From Tissierellia bacterium (GTDB taxonomy: Bacteria; Bacillota; Clostridia; Tissierellales; Tepidimicrobiaceae), in assembly GCA_012798935.1 (NCBI GenBank), contig JAAZMG010000092.1, forward strand, positions 1 to 5,465: a stretch of 5,465 nt of DNA, written 5' to 3'. This document shows positions 1 through 4,684 of the stretch, one piece after another (positions within the stretch are counted from its first letter, which is position 1; every line of letters begins with the position of its first letter). Position numbers and translations under genes: made by a program. A model generated the notes under the pieces. It searched no databases and had not been told where the DNA came from. It was given only the letters and a program-made list of their open reading frames with translations.

Positions 1-1284
1 TTTAATTCTTATTGGTTGCTTTAATATATTTGGGTTTCTTTGTATATGTGATATATCTACTATATTAGCTTTCCTTAATATATTTAATCCTCCATTTACA
101 TCTGCGTTTATTATTATTCCTGTACTGGATTTATATTGTCCTCTTGATATTCTTTTCCCACTAAATGTGTGTTTTTGAGGATTGTCTAGGTTTATTATTG
201 GTAATTGATCATTGGCTAGAAAATCAGATTTGCTGGTATAGCTTTCTTCTTGTTTTACAAAGTTTATATTATTTCTTTTACTTAAGTATTCTAATTTTGA
301 AACTATATCCCCTAGAGGTATATTTACAAAGTTTTGGTTATTTTTCTTTCCCATATTAGATTCCTTTTGTATTGTATCATTGTATCCTATGATTATATTT
401 CCTATGTCATTGTCTATGCAGTATTTTATTATATAGGAGCAAGTTTTATTTATGTAGTCATTAACTTGATTATTTCTTTTTATCCAAAGATTACATTGCT
501 TTTTGGTTATTCCTTTAATTCCCCTTTTATCTTTTATACTTTGTAATTTACTATTTTGTTTATTTGCCCATTGATTAATGGATTTTAATCGTTTCCCATC
601 TATTATGATACTATGCCCGTAATTAGTAGTACAAGTGCATAGATTATCTATTCCTAAATCTATTGCTAGTGCATTGTTTTTATTTAATTTTAACTTTGAT
701 TCAGGTATTTCATAAGCATACTGAATTTCAAAGTACCTAGCATTATATTTAGGAATTATCCTTATTTCTTTGATTTTTTTATCCTTTAAGTTCCTTGGAA
801 CTTTTATGCTAACCTTTCCATATTCTCTTTTAAATTTTGGAGACATGGGTATATCTAGAGTTCTATCAGGTTTTATTCTTATTTGACCTATGATAATGCT
901 AAAAAATCCATCTTTTTTTAAATATTTTGGTAACTTTATATCTTTGTAATTATATTCACCAGTCCTTGCAAGTTTAATTAACTCAAAAAAGGATTTCATA
1001 GCACCATCTACTTCCATTAATATTTGCTGAGATATATTACTGTTTAGCATTTTATAGTTTTCATTTTCTTTACATAATGGATAATTTGATTCATAATTAA
1101 GATATTTTCCTTCATTAAAAAAATGTTGTCTTACATTGTAAAGACCTACATTGTACATATTTTTAGCTAAAAAGCACATTTCTCTTAATGCCTTATATTC
1201 TTTTTTAGTTAATTTGTTTAGCTGCTGTTTTTGTGTTCCATAGAGCGGTTTTTTAGTTTTTTTAGATTTTGACTGTTTTCCCAT
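1..1284 (-). CDS. tnpB: IS200/IS605-type TnpB RNA-guided endonuclease, rearranged RuvC-II variant (3' end outside window)
   Basis: TnpB proteins are transposon-encoded RuvC nucleases guided by an RNA from the element's right end, and are ancestors of Cas12. The frame is open for 428 codons from the ATG at 1284 to the window edge. The start is supported by AAAGGTGG just upstream. RuvC-I is seen as AIDLGIDNLCT with Asp209. RuvC-III is seen as INADVNGGLNILRK with Asp395. The usual RuvC-II glutamate position is Gly300 (IIIGYN). The next glutamate is Glu308 in the QKESNMGKKNNQNF stretch, and Glu346/Glu347 lie in EESYTSK. No cysteine occurs after Cys289, so the usual CxxC zinc ribbon is missing. 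From memory, the GYN...E.N.GK..NQ.F...EESYTSK...ADVNG pattern marks a large known TnpB subgroup in Firmicutes and cyanobacteria. The C-terminus QPIRIK resembles the natural end of that subgroup, so only a few codons are probably missing. No frameshift or internal stop was found. Confidence 0.93.
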   Translation of the reverse strand, partial: MGKQSKSKKTKKPLYGTQKQQLNKLTKKEYKALREMCFLAKNMYNVGLYNVRQHFFNEGKYLNYESNYPLCKENENYKMLNSNISQQILMEVDGAMKSFFELIKLARTGEYNYKDIKLPKYLKKDGFFSIIIGQIRIKPDRTLDIPMSPKFKREYGKVSIKVPRNLKDKKIKEIRIIPKYNARYFEIQYAYEIPESKLKLNKNNALAIDLGIDNLCTCTTNYGHSIIIDGKRLKSINQWANKQNSKLQSIKDKRGIKGITKKQCNLWIKRNNQVNDYINKTCSYIIKYCIDNDIGNIIIGYNDTIQKESNMGKKNNQNFVNIPLGDIVSKLEYLSKRNNINFVKQEESYTSKSDFLANDQLPIINLDNPQKHTFSGKRISRGQYKSSTGIIINADVNGGLNILRKANIVDISHIQRNPNILKQPIRIK

Positions 1285-1322
1285 TGATTTCACCACCTTT
1301 CTTCTAATATCTCCTTAATTTT

Positions 1323-1351
1323 ATTATACTTTATATTAGTTAGAAGAACAA
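1323..1351 (-). promoter_or_regulatory. putative sigma-A promoter of tnpB
   Basis: On the minus strand, TTGTTC (1346-1351) and a perfect TATAAT (1323-1328) are separated by 17 bases. The predicted start of transcription is near 1316, giving a leader of about 30 bases before the ATG, with the ribosome binding site AAAGGTGG inside it. The promoter overlaps an imperfect inverted repeat (1301-1310 with 1333-1346, CTTCTAATAT against ATATTAGTTAGAAG). Confidence 0.55.
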
Positions 1352-1362
1352 GTGTTTTTTAG

Positions 1363-1488
1363 CATTTATTTAAATTATTCTACACTTTGCCAATTCATCT
1401 CATGATTAAAGTTACGAGTGTTCTTGGCAAAATCATAAAAAGAAGGAAGGCAATAAAACAAGACGACAATTTAGAAACCGCTGAATAA
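1363..1488. other. non-coding or decayed segment upstream of tnpB
   Basis: The stretch 1285-1601 contains no convincing gene. Its middle part looks less AT-rich than its surroundings and is open on both strands for a short way. On the minus strand 31 codons run from 1470 to a TAA at 1375-1377 and end in FAKNTRNFNHEMNWQSVE. On the plus strand 42 codons run from 1363 to a TAA at 1486-1488 and include IKVTSVLGKIIKRRKAI. Neither has a good ribosome binding site with an ATG at its beginning, and I do not recognise either peptide. The minus-strand one reads most like the tail of a real protein, so this may be a remnant of a gene cut down by insertion of the tnpB element. An imperfect palindrome lies inside it. 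Confidence 0.3.
1386..1431. repeat. 46-nt imperfect palindrome
   Basis: The outer arms TTTGCCAA (1386-1393) and TTGGCAAA (1424-1431) match perfectly. A symmetric 5x5 unpaired stretch follows. Inner arms CTCATGA (1399-1405) and TTACGAG (1412-1418) then pair with one A-C mismatch and one G-T wobble around the loop TTAAAG. No T run follows, so it is not a usual terminator. It could be a subterminal hairpin of the neighbouring insertion sequence, an operator, or chance. Confidence 0.5.
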
Positions 1489-1529
1489 CTTTATACTTTA
1501 GAATAAGAACATTTATATTCACTACTGAG

Positions 1530-1566
1530 AAAAAGGCTTTATGCAAAATTGCATAAAGCCTTTTTT
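1530..1566. terminator. strong bidirectional intrinsic terminator
   Basis: A perfect 16-bp stem is formed by 1530-1545 (AAAAAGGCTTTATGCA) and 1550-1565, with the loop AAAT. Because the stem begins with A residues and ends with T residues, it gives a T tract in both directions. On the minus strand it follows the stop of the lipoprotein gene by about 36 bases, so that gene is its most likely client. It also insulates tnpB, which lies further down the same strand, from read-through. Confidence 0.9.
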
Positions 1567-1601
1567 CTTAGCCAGAAATAATAACAGCATAATCTTTGAA
1601 A

Positions 1602-2777
1602 CTATTCAATTATTACATTCTCCTCTTGTCCCATTATATCCTTAAAATACAGTGCATTCTTTTCATTTACATTTGGCATATTAATTTTCATGTCTTCATT
1701 TATATTAGAAATCTTTGTATTATAATTTATTCCTAACTTCAATACTCCTAAGTTTTGTGATGAAATACCATTTCCTATAGCTTCTGCCATAGCCTTTAAA
1801 TCAATATTTAAATCTAAACTACCAGATTTGTGAACTACAAATCCAGCTTTATTCACGCCATATTCAATGATGATTCCCTTTTCTCCCAGTACTTTTACAT
1901 CTTTAAAGTCATCCATGAATTTGTTAAATTGCTTTTTAAGTTCTGGTAAATTGCTTTTTAACTTTTCTATTCCCTGATTCATTTCCTTTTTTACTGATTC
2001 CTTTTCTGCTTCTGGAATCTGAGCAAAATTCATTACTAGCCTCATATATTCTTCTAAAAATTTAATACTACCTTCATTATCCATAGCATCATTTATCATA
2101 TACCTTATCAACTCTTTAAAAGATTCATCGTCTAACTTTACTTCATAAATAGACAATGGTCTACCCTTAACAGTTTTTTTCCCTTTATAAGATGCTATTT
2201 TAAATCCTGGATCAAAGTTTTTATGGTAATCTTTAATAAATTTCATTATTTTAGGTTGCATCTCTTTACTAAAGTCCATTAGTTCATTAAAATCAATTTC
2301 TTCTTGATCTAAAGTTGCCATATCAACAATATCATATACTATGTATTCTTTTTCTTGATCCTCCGGAGATATTTCTTTCATTAAATTTTGTGGCATCTTT
2401 ATTACTTCTATCATTTTAGGAATATCCTCTGACATATCTGTGTCAACCCATACTTTCATATCCATTTTAGTACCATCAAAGTTTAAATCTGTATTCATTT
2501 GTGCCCTTGCTGCTGTCCTTTCCTCATTTTGAGTCATTTTTTGATGTATACTTACTTCTGAATTGCTTAAAACCTTGGCTATCTCTTCTATCATTGGTTG
2601 AACTTCTTTTGAAAACCCTTCACTATCTAGACTAAAAGTAATATCTACATCACTTTTCATTGATGTAATATCCTGGGATTTCATAAGTGCATTATAAAGC
2701 CTTACTTCATCAGTAGTACACCCTGTAAATATTATTGATAATGCTAAAACTAATGCTAGAATCCACGTTTTTTTCAT
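1602..2777 (-). CDS. large lipoprotein of unknown function
   Basis: The protein has 391 residues and starts with a lipoprotein signal peptide: MKK, a hydrophobic stretch at residues 5-18, then FTGC with the lipidated cysteine at residue 20. It is therefore expected on the outer face of the cytoplasmic membrane. An in-frame ATG five codons earlier (2792) is rejected because GGGGAGG at 2784-2790 lies six bases before the ATG at 2777 and overlaps that upstream codon. The mature part is soluble and charged, with no second membrane segment and no cysteine other than Cys20. The first part (YNALMKSQDITSMKSDVDITFSL) and the later repeated talk of amphipathic strands recall the LolA-like lipoproteins of Firmicutes, and similar proteins of about this size occur in Clostridia, but I cannot name the family. 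It is followed by a strong terminator and lies 110 bases downstream of purC on the same strand, with its own promoter candidate, so a functional tie to purC is not implied. Confidence 0.9.
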   Translation of the reverse strand: MKKTWILALVLALSIIFTGCTTDEVRLYNALMKSQDITSMKSDVDITFSLDSEGFSKEVQPMIEEIAKVLSNSEVSIHQKMTQNEERTAARAQMNTDLNFDGTKMDMKVWVDTDMSEDIPKMIEVIKMPQNLMKEISPEDQEKEYIVYDIVDMATLDQEEIDFNELMDFSKEMQPKIMKFIKDYHKNFDPGFKIASYKGKKTVKGRPLSIYEVKLDDESFKELIRYMINDAMDNEGSIKFLEEYMRLVMNFAQIPEAEKESVKKEMNQGIEKLKSNLPELKKQFNKFMDDFKDVKVLGEKGIIIEYGVNKAGFVVHKSGSLDLNIDLKAMAEAIGNGISSQNLGVLKLGINYNTKISNINEDMKINMPNVNEKNALYFKDIMGQEENVIIE

Positions 2778-2783
2778 TTTATT

Positions 2784-2790
2784 CCTCCCC
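2784..2790 (-). promoter_or_regulatory. ribosome binding site that fixes the lipoprotein start
   Basis: On the minus strand GGGGAGG is followed by AATAAA and then the ATG at 2777. The alternative ATG at 2792 is itself part of this sequence (ATGGGGAGG) and has no purine-rich site before it. This decides the start in favour of 2777, and it also places the signal peptide at the usual MKK start. Confidence 0.85.
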
Positions 2791-2810
2791 ATTTTTATTT
2801 ACTTACTATT

Positions 2811-2839
2811 ATTATATAATAAAATATAATATTTTTAAA
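2811..2839 (-). promoter_or_regulatory. putative promoter of the lipoprotein gene
   Basis: On the minus strand TTTAAA (2834-2839, four of six consensus bases) and TATAAT (2811-2816) are separated by 17 bases. Transcription would begin near 2804 and leave a short leader containing GGGGAGG. A second possible pair, TTGGTC (2845-2850) and TATATT (2823-2828) with a 16-base spacer, overlaps it. The region is so AT-rich that either could be chance. No terminator is visible between the purC stop and this site, so read-through from purC remains possible. Confidence 0.4.
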
Positions 2840-2887
2840 CTACAGACCAAACCAATCTTAACTAGTAAATAATGGATTTACCTTATA

Positions 2888-3574
2888 TTAATCTCCCAAT
2901 ATTAACTTTTCTAACTCCATTGGTTCAATATATTTCCCGTCTTTGTAAGCTCTCATATTCCCACCAGAAATTTCATCAATTAATGCAATCTCTTCATTGT
3001 CTCCTATCTTACCAAATTCCAGCTTTATATCATATAATTCAATATCCTTCTTAGCCAATTCTTCTTTTACTATATTGCTAATCTTTATAGTTAATTCTTT
3101 TAGGGTTTTATATTCATCCCTTGAGAGTATTCCTAACATACAAAGGGCATCTTCCGTAATAGGTGGATCTTTCCGCAAATCATCCTTAAGAGTAAATTCA
3201 ATAAAAGCATCTAAAGGTTGACCTTCTTCTGTATACATGCCATATCGGCGTAGAAAACTTCCTACTGCTCTATATCGACAGATTATTTCCAATCCATTAC
3301 CAAAAACTTTTGCTGGTTTTACAGTCATTGTTGCCTCTTCAATATTAGCCTCAATATAATGGGTAGGTATTCCCTTATCTCTTAATATTTCAAAAAAGAA
3401 CTTTGTAAGTCTAAGCCCTGATTTGCCTGCTCCTTCAACAGTTAAACCCACTGTATTAGCTCCTGGATCAAATATTCCATCCTCTCCTGTTACATCATCT
3501 TTGAACATTAAAAGATAATTTCCATTGTCTAGTTCGTAAACATCTTTTGTTTTCCCTTTATTAACAAGTCTCAT
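2888..3574 (-). CDS. purC: phosphoribosylaminoimidazole-succinocarboxamide synthase (SAICAR synthetase), short clostridial form
   Basis: PurC joins CAIR and aspartate using ATP to give SAICAR, a late step of cytoplasmic purine synthesis. The 228 residues are close to the usual bacterial length of about 235 and appear complete. Visible motifs in order are the N-terminal glycine-rich nucleotide strand KGKTKDVY (6-13), FKDDVTGEDG (24-33), the substrate-binding block EIICRYRAVGSFLRRYG (96-112), LKDDLRKDPPI (129-139) and LIDEISGGNMR (198-208). The last replaces the common DE(F/I)(S/T)PD(S/G)SR form, so this belongs to a divergent branch which, as I recall, is common in Clostridia. The start at 3574 is supported by AAAGGAG at 3583-3589. 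No other pur gene is adjacent and I see no purine riboswitch in the leader, so control by a riboswitch is unlikely. Confidence 0.94.
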   Translation of the reverse strand: MRLVNKGKTKDVYELDNGNYLLMFKDDVTGEDGIFDPGANTVGLTVEGAGKSGLRLTKFFFEILRDKGIPTHYIEANIEEATMTVKPAKVFGNGLEIICRYRAVGSFLRRYGMYTEEGQPLDAFIEFTLKDDLRKDPPITEDALCMLGILSRDEYKTLKELTIKISNIVKEELAKKDIELYDIKLEFGKIGDNEEIALIDEISGGNMRAYKDGKYIEPMELEKLILGD

Positions 3575-3623
3575 TATAAATACTCCTTTAAATTAGAATT
3601 TAATAATAACATACTATATCTTT

Positions 3624-3653
3624 ATTATACCTTGTTTTGTTTATAAAAATCAA
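3624..3653 (-). promoter_or_regulatory. putative sigma-A promoter of purC
   Basis: On the minus strand TTGATT (3648-3653) and TATAAT (3624-3629) are separated by 18 bases. The start of transcription would fall near 3617, about 43 bases before the ATG, which leaves too little leader for a riboswitch. Together with the promoter at 3745-3753 on the other strand, it makes 3575-3830 a divergent promoter region. Apart from a weak AT-rich hairpin at 3661-3678, I see nothing else there. Confidence 0.6.
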
Positions 3654-3744
3654 TATGTTAATCTTTTAAATAAAAGGTATCTCTTTATATAAAAAACTTA
3701 AGATGTCTTTTTTGCTTTATTCTATAGGAAAGGACTAAATAAAA

Positions 3745-3753
3745 TGATATAAT
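3745..3753 (+). promoter_or_regulatory. putative extended -10 promoter of the GerM-like gene
   Basis: TGATATAAT carries a perfect TATAAT (3748-3753) with the TG dinucleotide of an extended -10 element. The -35 position (about 3725-3730, TAGGAA) does not resemble TTGACA, which is tolerable for an extended -10 promoter. Transcription would begin near 3760, leaving a leader of about 70 bases with AAGGAAGTG before the ATG. I do not see a convincing sporulation sigma factor site, but this is hard to exclude by eye. Confidence 0.45.
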
Positions 3754-3830
3754 AAAAAGAGTTTCATAGTATTTGTGTTTAGAAAACATTTATATTAATA
3801 TTTAAAATAGAGAAAGGAAGTGTATATATA

Positions 3831-4451
3831 ATGAGAAAAAGATATATTATTTTTCTAATAATTATCCTTACCTTTAGCCTAGTTGCCTGTAGCAATACCA
3901 AGGATTCAACAAATGATAATATAATAGAAGAAGGTAATAATAAAAATAATATAGTAGATGATAATAAGAATAGTAGGATAGAAGAAAAGGAATATGATAT
4001 TATAGAAACTACTCCCAAAACTAATGAAAAGAATGAAAAAGAGGTAATTCTTTATTTTGCAAATAAAGAATATATAGAAACAGGGGATGAAAACTTAGAA
4101 CAGCTTGTGCCAGAAAAAAGGATTGTTAAATACGGGGATATATCTCTTGAGGAGGCTATTATAAAAGAATTAATGAAAGGACCCGAAAACGATAAACTAA
4201 ACACAGTAATTCCTACAACTATAAAATTAATAAACGTAGAAGTATCCGATAGTATAGCCTTTGTAAATTTTGCTCAGGAAGGCTTATACGGAGGATCTAT
4301 GGAAGAAGATTTCACTATAAGTCAAATAGTAAATAGCCTTCTAGAATTAGATAATGTAGATAAAGTGCAATTTTTAATAGATGGAGAGAAAGCAGAATCT
4401 TTGATGGGCCATTTTGACGTACAGGAACCTTTTGAAATAATAGAGAATTAG
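3831..4451 (+). CDS. GerM-domain lipoprotein
   Basis: The 206-residue protein begins with a lipoprotein signal (MRKR, hydrophobic residues 5-18, lipobox LVAC with Cys20), so it should be anchored outside the cytoplasmic membrane. Residues 21-70 are a low-complexity linker rich in Asn, Asp, Glu and Lys. Residues 71-206 match the GerMN fold as I know it: VILYFANKEY, EEAIIKELMKGPENDKLNTV, VIPTTIKL, a VNF strand, and VQFLIDGEKAESLMGH near the end. GerM of Bacillus subtilis is needed for sporulation and germination and contributes to the mother-cell to forespore channel, but it has two such domains. Single-domain lipoproteins like this one are common in Clostridia and need not be sporulation-specific. 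The start is supported by AAGGAAGTG at 3814-3822. It forms its own transcription unit, with a hairpin after the stop and rpoD beyond it. Confidence 0.9.
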   Translation: MRKRYIIFLIIILTFSLVACSNTKDSTNDNIIEEGNNKNNIVDDNKNSRIEEKEYDIIETTPKTNEKNEKEVILYFANKEYIETGDENLEQLVPEKRIVKYGDISLEEAIIKELMKGPENDKLNTVIPTTIKLINVEVSDSIAFVNFAQEGLYGGSMEEDFTISQIVNSLLELDNVDKVQFLIDGEKAESLMGHFDVQEPFEIIEN

Positions 4452-4455
4452 GATA

Positions 4456-4495
4456 AATCCCCTTTAGGAAATACTTCTTGAAGGGGATTATCTTT
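4456..4495 (+). terminator. probable intrinsic terminator of the GerM-like gene
   Basis: Arms AATCCCCTTTAGGAA (4456-4470) and TTCTTGAAGGGGATT (4475-4489) pair over 15 positions with two G-T wobbles around the loop ATAC. The stem begins four bases after the stop codon. The sequence that follows (ATCTTTCC) is only moderately T-rich, so termination may be partial and some transcripts could continue towards rpoD. The remaining bases to 4684 are AT-rich leader, in which I see no convincing promoter. Confidence 0.7.
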
Positions 4496-4671
4496 CCATA
4501 AATATAAGTATAAAGAAATCATTAGTACATAAAATAGAAGAAATAAATGTAACATAAAGCATTATATGATAAGATATATAGAGAAGATTAAAAAATAATT
4601 AAAATTAGGATTAAAATATTTAAACAAATATAAGCTAAACTTATCAAAATATGTCGATAGCTTTCCTGTAG

Positions 4672-4678
4672 AAAGGGG
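4672..4678 (+). promoter_or_regulatory. ribosome binding site of rpoD
   Basis: AAAGGGG lies six bases before the ATG at 4685 and supports that start. Five bases of the site's upstream edge (GAAAG, 4671-4675) could pair with CTTTC at 4661-4665 across the loop CTGTA, but the stem is too short to call it a control element. Confidence 0.8.
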
Positions 4679-4684
4679 TTCTCA

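Larger units (their letters stand above)
1..1431 (-). mobile_element. partial IS200/IS605-superfamily element (tnpB only), boundaries uncertain
   Basis: The element is inferred from the intact tnpB. No Y1 transposase (tnpA) is present upstream on either strand, so this looks like a tnpB-only (IS1341-like) element that would need a transposase supplied from elsewhere. The right end, which would hold the guide RNA scaffold, lies outside the window. The left end is not defined. It must lie between the tnpB start and the terminator at 1530-1565, and the palindrome at 1386-1431 is one candidate for it. Elements of this superfamily lack long terminal inverted repeats and target duplications, so the ends cannot be read directly. 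The outer coordinate given here is a guess. Confidence 0.5.

Noticed and set aside
165..546. Two overlapping plus-strand frames encoding hydrophobic peptides of 64 and 70 residues
   Set aside because: They lie entirely antisense to tnpB, have no ribosome binding site, and their hydrophobic make-up follows from reading AT-rich coding DNA backwards.
2872..3221. Two plus-strand frames of 60 and 74 residues
   Set aside because: They are antisense to purC, whose motifs are clear, and neither has a start signal.
3575..3623. Purine riboswitch before purC
   Set aside because: The leader from the best promoter is only about 43 bases and shows none of the conserved purine aptamer sequence or three-way junction.
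3661..3678. Small hairpin ATCTTTT / AAAAGGT between the divergent promoters
   Set aside because: Seven A/T-dominated pairs with a wobble and no obvious client gene. Such structures are expected by chance in DNA this AT-rich.
3779..4018. Minus-strand hydrophobic frame of 79 residues
   Set aside because: It overlaps the start of the GerM-like gene in antisense and has no ribosome binding site of its own.
4661..4675. CTTTC / GAAAG pairing that would touch the rpoD ribosome binding site
   Set aside because: Only five pairs and it leaves GGGG free, so it is too weak to call a translation switch.
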